Below, piece by piece: positions 1 to 8,185 of a stretch of DNA of 42,704 nt (positions are counted from its first letter, which is position 1; every line of letters begins with the position of its first letter). This DNA comes from Nodosilinea foveolarum (GTDB lineage Bacteria; Cyanobacteriota; Cyanobacteriia; Phormidesmidales; Phormidesmidaceae). The notes beneath the pieces are model-generated. The model saw nothing but the letters and a program-made list of their open reading frames with translations. It did no database searches and was not told where the DNA came from. The translations under genes were made by a program, and so were the position numbers. The stretch spans positions 1-42,704 of the forward strand of contig QBMC01000019.1 of NCBI GenBank assembly GCA_003242035.1, read 5' to 3'.

Positions 1-261
1 ATCGGGTTTTCAGTCCCTAACCTATCAAGCTATCTCTGCAAATGAAATAGCCCTGCGCGTGTATAACTGATTATCAGGCCATCAAAAGCCGCTAATATAG
101 ACCCACCCACCGAACGCATCTAGCCGAATTATCCATCGCATTGTAGGAATGCGGTGCTAAAAACGACGGCTTCAAGGGTAGCCGCTCGTCTTTTTATTGT
201 CATTCGCCGCTTGTCACTATCCAGCGCGTCCTATGCTGGCATCCACAGTCTTTATTTGCTC

Positions 262-2088
262 ATGTCTTCTTTTTCCGGTGATTATTACCGACGACTACGT
301 CTGCCCAAAAACGCCAGTCGCCAAGACATCAAAGCAGCGTTTCGGCGGCTCTCTCGCCAACACCATCCAGACCGACATCCCAACCGGCACAACGCCGCCG
401 TGGTTTTTCAGTCGCTGCGCGAAGCTTACGAGGTGCTGATAGACCGCGTACAGCGCCAGCACTACGATCAAATTTGTCACAGCGCCGGACAAAACGAAGC
501 CCTCATAGCAGCGGCTTTTTCAAGGGACAATCATCGGCTACTCAATCCCCAAACGCCCGCCGACTTTTACCTGCGCGGCGTCCGCTATGCGATCGCTCAA
601 AACTACAAAGCAGCCCTCCAAGAATACGACTGCGCCCTAGCGCTCAATAGCAAACTAGAAGCCGCCTACCTGCGTCGTGCCGAAGTCCGCTACTCCCTCG
701 GCGACGATCCCGGCGTCTTGGCCGACTGCCAAAGAGCCATTGCGCTCGATCCTCACGACTCGCAAACTCACTATTATCTGGGTCTGGCCCGCTTTCGGCT
801 GGGCTATGTGCAAAGCGCGATCGCTGCCTTTACTAACGCGATCGCCCAAGATCCCGAAGACGCCCAAAGCTTTGCCAGAAGGGGCTTAGCCCACGAAGAC
901 CTGAACGATAGGCTCGAAGCCGCCCAGGATCTGCGCCGCGCCGCCCAGCTCTACAGGCAGCAGGGAGACATCACCAAATATCAAAGGCTCCAGCAATATC
1001 TCCGACGGTTTGGTACTATGGGGCAATCTCTCCCCGTCAAAACGACCCAACGGCTAGCGCAAACCGGCCTGAACTTTTGGACAAGTCTGTGGGCCAAGCT
1101 CAGTAAAGGTCTAGGACTCAAGCAACCGAACACCGGGCAAAATTGGCTCACCGCCGAAGCCGCCGAGCAAGACGCCATGATTCGGCAGCAGTCGGTCGAT
1201 CAGTTTTCACTTCGACCCGAAGATAATCGCCCTGAGACCACCCCGCCCAAAAGTAACCACCCCGAAACGAACCAGCCTGACAGTATCCCCCTGCCGCCGC
1301 TTAAGCCAACCTACAAGCATCCCGACAGAAAACGCCGTTGGCCGCTCGTAGAACGGCGTTGGCCAAGCCTCTCTCACGGAGAATCGCGGCAGATATATTG
1401 GGCACCCGGCGTTAGCTCAAGACCGCTAGAGAGCGACCCACCCCCTAGAGATCGCCCCTTCATGCGATTCTTAGGCGGCGTTCAGACCACCTTTCGCCTG
1501 CTCACCAATCCGGCGGGCGAGCTAGTCCCGGTTTACCGCCAGCTCTCTTACTCCCAGGCCAATCGGGTGGGCTACGGGCTAGCCATACTAGCAAACCTCT
1601 GCCTGATGACCGGCTTGATGTCGCTGCTCGATCAAACTAGCTGGCTAGAGGCTTCTAGGCTGTGGGCCGCAGGCGGAACGGCCTATGTGTCGATGATTTT
1701 GGCGATCGCCATTGCCCGACTATGCCTACGCATTCGAGGGCTGTGGGCCGCAGATATTTTTACTGTAGGCACAGCAGTTTTACCACTGGGCCTTTGTGCC
1801 TGCATGATTGTGGGCATCAAAGCCGCCATGGTTGCCATTGCTAAAGCGTTGGCGATCGCACCTCCGCCACCTGCACTTTGGTTTACCAATCTCTTAATTC
1901 TCTCAGCGCTTTTCTGGGCCATCTCGCATTCGCTCATCGCGCTCTACAACGGCCTCTGCCAGCTCCATCCCTTCCCCGCAAAGGTAGCTGCCTGGTTCGT
2001 TCCTCTAGTTATCGCCATTGGGTTTGCTACCGGCTTGGGTAGCTGGGAATGGTTAGCAGCCCCTGCCAGCAGCTTAATTTTCAGGTAA
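262..2088 (+). CDS. J-domain / TPR protein with C-terminal membrane region
   Basis: A 608-residue co-chaperone-like protein. A J domain occupies about residues 6-65, with the HPD tripeptide at 35-37 that in this family stimulates Hsp70 ATPase. About three TPR units follow (roughly residues 100-225, including YYLGLARFRLGYVQSAIAAF), then a Pro/charged linker (about 300-400) and four or five hydrophobic membrane segments in the last 170 residues. This suggests a membrane-anchored DnaK partner with a protein-binding TPR platform; the client is unknown. I chose ATG 262 because the J domain begins six residues later. The frame is open upstream to a GTG at 154, which would add 36 residues resembling no domain. 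The linker carries a hairpin-forming insertion at 1331-1360 (see findings). Transcription may end at the hairpin at 2194-2221. The architecture call is good; the biological role is inferred. Confidence 0.85.
   Translation: MSSFSGDYYRRLRLPKNASRQDIKAAFRRLSRQHHPDRHPNRHNAAVVFQSLREAYEVLIDRVQRQHYDQICHSAGQNEALIAAAFSRDNHRLLNPQTPADFYLRGVRYAIAQNYKAALQEYDCALALNSKLEAAYLRRAEVRYSLGDDPGVLADCQRAIALDPHDSQTHYYLGLARFRLGYVQSAIAAFTNAIAQDPEDAQSFARRGLAHEDLNDRLEAAQDLRRAAQLYRQQGDITKYQRLQQYLRRFGTMGQSLPVKTTQRLAQTGLNFWTSLWAKLSKGLGLKQPNTGQNWLTAEAAEQDAMIRQQSVDQFSLRPEDNRPETTPPKSNHPETNQPDSIPLPPLKPTYKHPDRKRRWPLVERRWPSLSHGESRQIYWAPGVSSRPLESDPPPRDRPFMRFLGGVQTTFRLLTNPAGELVPVYRQLSYSQANRVGYGLAILANLCLMTGLMSLLDQTSWLEASRLWAAGGTAYVSMILAIAIARLCLRIRGLWAADIFTVGTAVLPLGLCACMIVGIKAAMVAIAKALAIAPPPPALWFTNLLILSALFWAISHSLIALYNGLCQLHPFPAKVAAWFVPLVIAIGFATGLGSWEWLAAPASSLIFR
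1331..1390 (+). repeat. In-frame palindromic repeat inside the J/TPR gene
   Basis: AACGCCGTT (1331-1339) and its reverse complement AACGGCGTT (1352-1360) form a 9-bp stem with a 12-nt loop. The following stretch to 1390 (GGCCAAGCCTCTCTCACGGA) resembles small dispersed repeats found in many cyanobacterial genomes. It is read in frame as the duplicated tetrapeptide RRWP within a low-complexity linker, so it does not break the protein. Assignment to a known repeat family is from memory and not verified. Confidence 0.45.
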
Positions 2089-2149
2089 TCTCTTAGCTTT
2101 ACGATGAATCATATTGTTAAGCAGAAACCCCTCGGCGTAAGCTAGGGAA

Positions 2150-2172
2150 TCCCTGCTTCTTTAGGACGGGGA
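2150..2172 (+). repeat. Possible relic end of an IS200/IS605-type element
   Basis: In the gap after the J/TPR gene, TCCCTG (2150-2155) pairs with CGGGGA (2167-2172) around an 11-nt loop. The preceding CCCTCGGCGTAAGCTAGGG (about 2129-2147) can form a second small hairpin. This wording (CTCGGCGTAAGCT...GGGAATCCCT) recalls the 3' ends of IS200/IS605 elements in cyanobacteria. No transposase sequence is left, so this is a weak call. Confidence 0.3.
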
Positions 2173-2193
2173 ATAGTCAATTGTAAAGACACA

Positions 2194-2221
2194 TTGCCAG
2201 GGTGAGACTACCCCCTGGCAA
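2194..2221 (+). terminator. Hairpin between the J/TPR gene and infC
   Basis: TTGCCAGGG (2194-2202) and CCCTGGCAA (2213-2221) form a perfect 9-bp stem with a 10-nt loop. It is followed by GTTGGTTTAAAA, a poor U-tract. It lies 105 nt after the J/TPR stop and 120 nt before infC. It could be a weak terminator of the upstream gene or a structure in the infC leader. Confidence 0.45.
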
Positions 2222-2327
2222 GTTGGTTTAAAATGATCTATATATGGGAGTCACTCTATACGTCAAATACGTTAGAGTTATTAGCTTAAATTTACCGTTC
2301 ACTTAACAAATCATCGTTGCGTTCTTT

Positions 2328-2344
2328 AAGAGGAAAAAACAATC
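2328..2344 (+). promoter_or_regulatory. Shine-Dalgarno and rare ATC start of infC
   Basis: AAGAGG at 2328-2333, an 8-nt A-rich spacer, then ATC at 2342-2344. The in-frame TAA at 2327-2329 overlaps the Shine-Dalgarno sequence, so translation cannot begin further upstream. The arrangement fits IF3 autocontrol through a poor start codon. Confidence 0.7.
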
Positions 2345-2827
2345 GCTAAGAAACCACTAATCAATCAACAGATTCGAACCGCACAGGTTCTCCTGATTGA
2401 CAATGAGGGTACAAATCGGGGCCTAACAGATACCTCAGAAGCTTTAGCACTCGCTAAGTCGGTCAAGCTCGATCTGGTAGTGGTCTCACCCGACCAGGAA
2501 GTGCCTGTTGCCAAAATTTTGGACTACGGTAAGCACCAGTACCAGAGCCGTAAGCGCCAGAAGCAAAGCGCTCGTACGTCCGTCAAAGAAGTCAGGCTGC
2601 GCCCCAATGTCGGCGACTCTGACTATCAAGTACGAATTGACAAGGCGATCGCCTGGTTAGAACGCGGCGACTCGGTTAAGTTTCAGGTGCGCTTAAGAGG
2701 CCGAGAACACCAGCATCGCGATCGCGCGACCGATTTGCTCACCCGCGTCGTCGAAGATTTGGCCAAGGTCAGCAAGGTACAGACGTTTGATCGGCGATCG
2801 CTGATGGTACAGGTCGTCCCTAACTGA
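2342..2827 (+). CDS. infC: Translation initiation factor IF-3, ATC start
   Basis: IF3 binds the 30S subunit, prevents early 50S joining and discriminates against non-standard start codons. The 161-residue product covers both IF3 domains: an N-domain with INQQIR...VLLIDNEGTNRG (from about residue 7), the PDQEVPVAKILDYGKHQY segment, and a C-domain with the VKEVRLRP stretch and the end VQVVPN. In this frame a TAA sits at 2327-2329, and no ATG, GTG or TTG occurs before GTG 2480, which would delete the conserved N-domain. ATC at 2342 lies 8 nt after a good Shine-Dalgarno sequence, AAGAGG (2328-2333), so it is the probable start. Rare AUU/AUC-type starts are known for infC and underlie IF3 autoregulation. 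The gene ends before an intrinsic terminator at 2865-2902. Family identity is certain; the exact start is inferred. Confidence 0.93.
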   Translation: MAKKPLINQQIRTAQVLLIDNEGTNRGLTDTSEALALAKSVKLDLVVVSPDQEVPVAKILDYGKHQYQSRKRQKQSARTSVKEVRLRPNVGDSDYQVRIDKAIAWLERGDSVKFQVRLRGREHQHRDRATDLLTRVVEDLAKVSKVQTFDRRSLMVQVVPN

Positions 2828-2864
2828 GCGTCAAGCGTACCAGAAAATAACTTAATTTAGATCG

Positions 2865-2902
2865 GGCTAGGACGTTGATAAAATTGCGTTCTAGCCTTTT
2901 TT
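2865..2902 (+). terminator. Intrinsic terminator after infC
   Basis: GGCTAGGACG (2865-2874) pairs with CGTTCTAGCC (2887-2896), one pair being a G-U wobble, around a 12-nt loop. A run of six T (2897-2902) follows directly. It ends only 11 nt before the ATG of the acyltransferase gene, so that gene is expressed either by read-through or from a start inside or just after this structure. Confidence 0.8.
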
Positions 2903-2913
2903 GTGAGACACCC

Positions 2914-4350
2914 ATGCCTCAGACGGTTCGCCACGTTCAGCGATCGCTGAAATTTATCCCCGCCGCTTACAATCCATGGGTAATGAGAGTCATTCACTGG
3001 CTGCTCCCCATTTTTCTACGCATCAGACTTCGCTCTTGGCTACCGGCTGGCATCGACCGCATCGAAGTCAGCGGTGTCGATCACTTAGTCGATCTCTATC
3101 AACAGTTCGAATCCCATCAGGCCCGCTTCCTGATGGCCCCGCGCCATGTAGAAGTAGACGACCCCCTCAGCGGTCTATATCTGTGTTCTAGAGCCGTCGC
3201 CCAGGCCGCCAAAAAACGGGGCATTCAGCTCAAGCAGCCCGTGCACATTCACTTTGTCTATGAACGCGGCATGACCATTTGGGCGGGCAAGCTAGTGGGC
3301 TGGCTACTCTCACACATCGGCGGCACCCCCATTCGCAGAGGCCGAAAACCCGACTGGGTGGGGCTTAAAGCCGCTAAAAAACTCATGTTAGAAGGAGACA
3401 TGCCGCTCGTCGTTGCCCCCGAAGGAGCCACCAACGGACACAGCGAACGCATTGGCCCGCTAGAACCGGGCGTTGCCCAGCTAGGATTTTGGTGCGCCGA
3501 AGATCTCCAAAAAGCAGGCCGTCCTGAGACCGTTTTTATTGTTCCAGTAGGCATTCGATACCGATACGAGCAAAACAACTGGCCGCGTTTAGCAACGCTG
3601 CTAACCCGCCTAGAAAAACAGAGCGGATTGGTCCCCCTCGACAGCGAAAGCTCCGAGCACACAACCCCTCCAGACAAAGACTGCTACCTGAGAATTTTGC
3701 GCTTGGGCGAACGTCTGATCGAAACCATGGAAGGGTTTTACAAACGCTGCTATCCCCAAAAGATTGAGTCAGCCGCCGCCAACCCAACTGCAAATCAGCC
3801 AGAGACTTTCACCCACCCAGAAGCCTGCACTCAGCGGCTACATACGCTGTTAAACAAAGCCCTCAGAGTGTCAGAACAGTTCTTTAATCTAAAAGGAAAC
3901 GGCACCTTTGTAGACCGCGCTCGGCAAATAGAAGAAGCCAGTTGGAACTACATCTATCGAGAAGATTTGCCAGAGCTTGACCAACTCTCGCCGTTAGAAA
4001 GGGGCCTTGCTGACTGGGCCGCCCAAGAAGCTAGCTTGAGAGAGCTACACATGAGAATCGCTGAAAGTTTCGTAGCCGTAGACGCCCACTATCTCAAAGA
4101 AAAGCCTTCATTTGAGCGCTGCGCCGAGATGACTCTGCTGATGTCCGATCTGCTCGCTCGTCTGGATGGCGAAAAGCTGCCAGGTCGCCCCAGATTAGGG
4201 CTCCGCTGGGTGCAGATGACCGTACAGCCACCGATTGAGGTAAATTCTCGACTGGCCGCGTATCAAACCAATAGAAGATCGGGCCGTCAGGCTGTAAGCG
4301 ACCTCACAGAAGATATTCGCGCATCGCTAGAAGAAACCATCGAGCGTTAG
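2914..4350 (+). CDS. PlsC-type 1-acylglycerol-3-phosphate acyltransferase family protein
   Basis: A 478-residue protein of the glycerolipid acyltransferase superfamily, which transfers acyl chains to lysophosphatidate-like acceptors at the inner membrane. The HX4D catalytic box is visible at H78-D83 (sequence RHVEVDD). A PEGATNGHSERIGPLEPGVA block about 100 residues later corresponds to the acceptor-binding motif. A hydrophobic stretch at about residues 25-36 could be the membrane contact. At 478 residues it is nearly twice a typical PlsC. The extra C-terminal half (about 260-478) is soluble and of unknown function. ATG 2914 is chosen over an upstream TTG (2875) that lies inside the infC terminator. 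The substrate is not predictable. Confidence 0.8.
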   Translation: MPQTVRHVQRSLKFIPAAYNPWVMRVIHWLLPIFLRIRLRSWLPAGIDRIEVSGVDHLVDLYQQFESHQARFLMAPRHVEVDDPLSGLYLCSRAVAQAAKKRGIQLKQPVHIHFVYERGMTIWAGKLVGWLLSHIGGTPIRRGRKPDWVGLKAAKKLMLEGDMPLVVAPEGATNGHSERIGPLEPGVAQLGFWCAEDLQKAGRPETVFIVPVGIRYRYEQNNWPRLATLLTRLEKQSGLVPLDSESSEHTTPPDKDCYLRILRLGERLIETMEGFYKRCYPQKIESAAANPTANQPETFTHPEACTQRLHTLLNKALRVSEQFFNLKGNGTFVDRARQIEEASWNYIYREDLPELDQLSPLERGLADWAAQEASLRELHMRIAESFVAVDAHYLKEKPSFERCAEMTLLMSDLLARLDGEKLPGRPRLGLRWVQMTVQPPIEVNSRLAAYQTNRRSGRQAVSDLTEDIRASLEETIER

Positions 4351-4475
4351 AGAAATGATCTTAGCGCTGCGGTCTACCATAGCGCCGTCATCCAAAAAAA
4401 CAGCATGATAGTGTGTATGCGAGCAATACCTATATCTCACCCTGATTACAATCCATAGGCCCAGAGCATCGACCC

Positions 4476-5231
4476 ATGACCCTAAACTTTCAGTTTGTCC
4501 TTTTTTGGCTAGCGATGTTGGCGGCTGGACTGTCGCTGGGATATCTTTTTTTAAGATCTGTTCTGGGTCGTCAGGCCGCTCAAAAGAATCTGGCTTATGC
4601 GGCACCCTGGATCATACTGGGCGGATTAGCGGGACTCCTAGTTCCCCTTTTAGGCGCTTATGGCCTAGTAGCACTACTCGGCATTTATATCTTGGTAGTC
4701 GCCATCTGGCTAATTAGCTGGCCATCTCGGTGCAAAGGCGCAGGGGCGCTAAAGCTTAGCGTCGGCAAAACCGCTCAGAATGAGGCATTGCATTGGGTGG
4801 GCTTGCTGACAACTGCTGGCGCGATCGCCCTCACCGTTCTCCTACTAGACCAGCTCACTGGCCCCCTCACTACCGTTACCGGCCTTATCTCTGGCCTCGT
4901 TCAAATAGTGTTCTTTTGGACCATCCCATTATTGTTCTTTCTCCTTGGCCGCACCCACTTAGAGATCAGAGAGAATGGTCTTGCTTATCTATTCGCATGG
5001 CAACCGTGGGAACGCATTATCGCCTTCGGCTGGGACGACGACCAACCCAACACGCTTCTTTTTAAGCTAGTCCCCCGGTCTCCTATCTCGCGCCGATACA
5101 TGACGATGACCATCCCCACCGCCCAGGTAGAAACCGTAGACAAAATATTAGAACGCTATCTCATTGAAGACGAAGATTTAGACGACGAGATAGACAACTC
5201 AAACCAACCTAGCGGAGGTGAACCTAGCTGA
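4476..5231 (+). CDS. Membrane protein with DUF5673-like C-terminal domain
   Basis: 251 residues. The N-terminal two thirds is hydrophobic, with about five membrane segments (roughly 6-27, 45-62, 64-84, 106-128, 134-158). The cytosolic tail has the pattern LEIRENGLAYLFAWQPWERI...PTAQVETVDKILERYL, which I associate with DUF5673, followed by an acidic Asp/Glu-rich end. A possible -10 (TACAAT, near 4447) lies about 25 nt upstream of the ATG. It has no clear partner: the acyltransferase ends 125 nt before it and the next gene is convergent. Function unknown; the domain assignment is from recalled sequence style only. Confidence 0.65.
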   Translation: MTLNFQFVLFWLAMLAAGLSLGYLFLRSVLGRQAAQKNLAYAAPWIILGGLAGLLVPLLGAYGLVALLGIYILVVAIWLISWPSRCKGAGALKLSVGKTAQNEALHWVGLLTTAGAIALTVLLLDQLTGPLTTVTGLISGLVQIVFFWTIPLLFFLLGRTHLEIRENGLAYLFAWQPWERIIAFGWDDDQPNTLLFKLVPRSPISRRYMTMTIPTAQVETVDKILERYLIEDEDLDDEIDNSNQPSGGEPS

Positions 5232-5233
5232 GC

Positions 5234-5327
5234 GTTTATTAGGAGATGCTGCCTATTGGCCAATATCTCGGCGAAGCCGTGAATAGTGGAGCCGTAATCG
5301 TAAGCCGTAATTGATCGCCTAATAAAC
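5234..5327. repeat. Long inverted repeat at a convergent gene junction
   Basis: GTTTATTAGG (5234-5243) and CCTAATAAAC (5318-5327) are perfect reverse complements flanking the gap between the DUF5673-like gene and the CAP gene. The right arm overlaps the CAP gene's last codons (TAT TAG on the minus strand). Between the arms is CGGC-GAA-GCCG (5269-5279) and a GCCGTRA motif occurring three times (from 5276, 5291 and 5304). It could act as a bidirectional end-of-transcript structure; no U-tract is obvious. Confidence 0.4.
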
Positions 5328-6413
5328 CACCCTAAAATTATTCTGCGCATCAACCGTCAGCGTTGCCAGACAAAGATCCAATCCATCCCAAGCAACCGGC
5401 AAATAATTCCCTCCCATTTCAATATCTAGGTCAACTTCGCAGCTATCTCCCAAAGCAACCTGACGAGACGCCCCCACCGGCAGCACCTCGCCCAAAACCT
5501 CAGCGCCCGCAATTTTTAAAGACAGCAAATCAACAGTTCCATTATTCACCACGCTAAACTGCCGGTCGGCAGCCACTGCTCCTCTGGGCGCACTCGCATA
5601 GTTCACCACGCAAACAGCCCGATAGCTAGAATGCGGTCCACAGCCAGCCCCAGCCGACGACCAATCAGAATTAAACAGCGCGGTCCGATGGCCCCGATCA
5701 GCCACCCCATCGTCCACAATCAAATTCACTATAATCTCCTGTACGGTCGCAGGCCCATAGGTAATATTCTCGCCAACGCTGCCCGCTTCCACCCCCAAGC
5801 GAGCCGTTCGCTCAATCGGCGAACTTCCATCCGACCCCGCATGGCCCAGCAACCCGTCCTGCTGATCTTTCGCATGAGATTTAGCAGCTTCGGCCAATCC
5901 ATCCAACAGCGTCAATGGCCCCACCGCCGGTTGACGGCTCAAATAGCGAATTGCCTCCTCTACCGCCGGTTTTCCCTCTTCCGTCACCAGCGTGCAGTTA
6001 CGCCCACAGCCGTCCGGAATATTGCCCTCACCGTCCATACTGTCCAACCGCGCCTTCAAAATAGGAATATAGCGCTGCGGGTTTTGACGGACCAAATTGT
6101 GCTCCACAATCAAATCTTGCTCGACCTTAGCCCAGTCTGTCGCCGCCGTCGCCGCCTGAGCCTGAGCCGGGTTGCCCCAAGAGAGCAAAGAGCCAATCGG
6201 AGAGCTTCCTAGCGACTGAGCAGAATAGCTACAGGCAGTCGTCAAACAGGCAGTTGCGATGGCAAAGCCACCCCTACGGAGTATCACCAAAGCAGCATTT
6301 TGACGACGAGCATACCACCCACCTAATTCCTTCTGCCGACTATTTAATTCGATCCTGATTCGTTTTAGTCCAAACATGCAAAAAAAGAAAGCTAGCATCA
6401 ACCAGCCTTTCAC
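5319..6413 (-). CDS. Secreted CAP-domain (SCP/PR-1/Ag5) protein
   Basis: 364 residues from a GTG start at 6413, with in-frame ATGs at 6398 and 6377 as alternatives. The first ~20 residues are hydrophobic, and a second hydrophobic stretch with Ala/Cys (about 45-65, ATACLTTACSYSAQSLG) may be the real signal or lipobox region. Residues ~90-280 form a CAP domain: EHNLVRQNPQRY, LAEAAKSHAKDQ...LGHAGSDGSSPIERTARLG, GENITYG, and the HRTALFNSDWSSAGAGC block. These include the His/Glu residues typical of the CAP cavity. Four Cys may form two disulfides. A beta-rich C-terminal ~80 residues follow the CAP domain. Bacterial CAP proteins are extracytoplasmic and mostly of unknown activity. Confidence 0.85.
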   Translation of the reverse strand: MKGWLMLAFFFCMFGLKRIRIELNSRQKELGGWYARRQNAALVILRRGGFAIATACLTTACSYSAQSLGSSPIGSLLSWGNPAQAQAATAATDWAKVEQDLIVEHNLVRQNPQRYIPILKARLDSMDGEGNIPDGCGRNCTLVTEEGKPAVEEAIRYLSRQPAVGPLTLLDGLAEAAKSHAKDQQDGLLGHAGSDGSSPIERTARLGVEAGSVGENITYGPATVQEIIVNLIVDDGVADRGHRTALFNSDWSSAGAGCGPHSSYRAVCVVNYASAPRGAVAADRQFSVVNNGTVDLLSLKIAGAEVLGEVLPVGASRQVALGDSCEVDLDIEMGGNYLPVAWDGLDLCLATLTVDAQNNFRVVY

Positions 6414-6526
6414 CTAAACATAAAAAATAGATATAGATGCACAACAGAAAGCTATCGGCAGGGTGCCAAGCGTAATTCTCTCCCTATGACAATTCATTAA
6501 ATGACACAGCGTGGCTTACTTTCTGC

Positions 6527-8185
6527 CTACACAACCACTTCTGCAAAAAATACAGAAAGCCCAGGCAGAGTCAAAATAGCGCCGTTATAGCCGTATGTAA
6601 AGCCAGATAGCTCAAATGGACGCAGGTGATTCTCCGCCGAAAAGGCTCCGCCAGCGCCATACTCACTACAGTCAAACTCGCTAGCCTCTTCACCCAAATT
6701 AAAGATAGCCAGTACCGTCTGGCCCTCGTAACTGCGCTCAAACGCCAGCAGCGGATCGGCCACCTCCAGCAGACGAATGGCACCGAACATAACCGCAGGC
6801 AAAGACTTTCGCCATTGCAGCAAAAACCGACAAAAATTCAGCACCGAAGCCTCATCCAAAAGCTGCACATCTACAGACCTCGCCAAATGAGCCAGCGGCA
6901 CCGGTAACCAGGGCTTCGCCGCCGAAAAACCGCCATTGTGCGCAGCCATCTGCCAGGGCATCGGCGTCCGGCATCCATCTCGACCTTTAAACTCAGGCCA
7001 CAACCGAATGCCATAGGGATCTTGCACATCCTCAAACGCAATCTCCGTCTCCGTAAGGCCCAACTCTTCTCCTTGATAAAGACAAACCGCCCCGCGCAAA
7101 GACAGCAACAGCGCCAGCAAAAACTTAGCCTGCTGCGTCATCGAAACCTCCTCCCGTCGCCAGCGAGAAACCACCCGCACCACATCATGATTGCTAAACG
7201 CCCAACAGACCCAGCCACTGCCTAGCTGCGATTCCACCTCACGAATCGTCTGCTTAAAATGCGCCGCGCTAAACGTTTCCGTCAGCAAACCAAACGTATA
7301 CACCATGTGCAAACGCTTATCTACTTCCGTATAGTCCGCCGTCATCTCCACCGCCCGCTTAGCCGTCAGCTCGCCCAAGCTCACCGCACTGTAGCGATCC
7401 AGCAACCCTCTCAGTTTCTCCAAAAACGGCAGCACTTCAGGGCGAGACTTGTTGTAAATATGATCCTGCATCACATAGTTGCTAGACGCAGGCGCATACT
7501 TCAACAGCGCTCCCTGATTGGGCGGATTATCTCTCAGCTTTTGGTCATGAAAGTACCAATTAACGGTATCCAGTCGAATTCCCGCCACGCCCAGACGCAG
7601 CCAAAATTCAACAATCTCTAAAACAGCTTCAACCACAGCAGGATTGTGAAAGTTCAAATCCGGCTGAGCCGACAAAAAGTTATGTAGATAAAACTGCCGA
7701 CGATGCGTGTCCCACTCCCAGGCACTCCCGCCAAAAATAGACAGCCAGTTATTAGGCGGCGACCCATCCGGCTGCGGATCAGCCCAGATATACCAGTCGG
7801 CCTTCGCATTGTCTTTACTAGATCGGCTCTCACGAAACCACAAATGTTGATCGGACGTATGGCTCAAGACCATATCAACCATCACTTTCAATCCAAGTTT
7901 CTTAGCCTTCTCAACCAGCGCCATAAAATCATCTGTTTGCCCAAACATAGGATCAACATCTTGATGATCGGCAACATCGTAGCCAAAGTCTTTCATAGGC
8001 GAGACATAGAAAGGAGATATCCAAACGATGTCCACCCCCAGCGCAGCCACGTATCCTAACTTCTCAACAATGCCTGAAAGATCGCCAATCCCGTCTTGAT
8101 TGGCATCACAGAAGCTACGCGGATAGATCTGATAAATCACAGCACTGCGCCACCACGCTGTTGTATTGCTGCTGTCGTCTTCCAT
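6527..8185 (-). CDS. GH13 alpha-glucosidase (oligo-1,6-glucosidase type)
   Basis: 552 residues with a complete GH13 (beta/alpha)8 barrel. Region I is DMVLSHTSDQH (~104-114). Region II is GIRLDTVN with nucleophile D206. Region III is SLGELT with acid/base E272. Region IV is FSNHDVVR with D334. The start WWRSAVIYQIYPRSFCDANQ is the classic opening of alpha-glucosidases and trehalulose/isomaltulose-type hydrolases. It should release glucose from the non-reducing end of short alpha-glucosides, in the cytoplasm since no signal peptide is seen. ATG 8185 sits immediately before the barrel. The window also holds GH65 and TreY/TreZ, so it probably belongs to the same carbohydrate economy. The linkage it prefers cannot be read from sequence. 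Confidence 0.9.
   Translation of the reverse strand: MEDDSSNTTAWWRSAVIYQIYPRSFCDANQDGIGDLSGIVEKLGYVAALGVDIVWISPFYVSPMKDFGYDVADHQDVDPMFGQTDDFMALVEKAKKLGLKVMVDMVLSHTSDQHLWFRESRSSKDNAKADWYIWADPQPDGSPPNNWLSIFGGSAWEWDTHRRQFYLHNFLSAQPDLNFHNPAVVEAVLEIVEFWLRLGVAGIRLDTVNWYFHDQKLRDNPPNQGALLKYAPASSNYVMQDHIYNKSRPEVLPFLEKLRGLLDRYSAVSLGELTAKRAVEMTADYTEVDKRLHMVYTFGLLTETFSAAHFKQTIREVESQLGSGWVCWAFSNHDVVRVVSRWRREEVSMTQQAKFLLALLLSLRGAVCLYQGEELGLTETEIAFEDVQDPYGIRLWPEFKGRDGCRTPMPWQMAAHNGGFSAAKPWLPVPLAHLARSVDVQLLDEASVLNFCRFLLQWRKSLPAVMFGAIRLLEVADPLLAFERSYEGQTVLAIFNLGEEASEFDCSEYGAGGAFSAENHLRPFELSGFTYGYNGAILTLPGLSVFFAEVVV

Noticed and set aside
5631-6212. 193-codon plus-strand frame opposite the CAP gene
   Set aside because: Arg/Pro-rich antisense shadow of a clearly real gene; no start signal or domain.
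7259-7621. 120-codon plus-strand frame opposite the GH13 gene
   Set aside because: Antisense shadow within the catalytic barrel gene; composition typical of reverse-strand artefacts.
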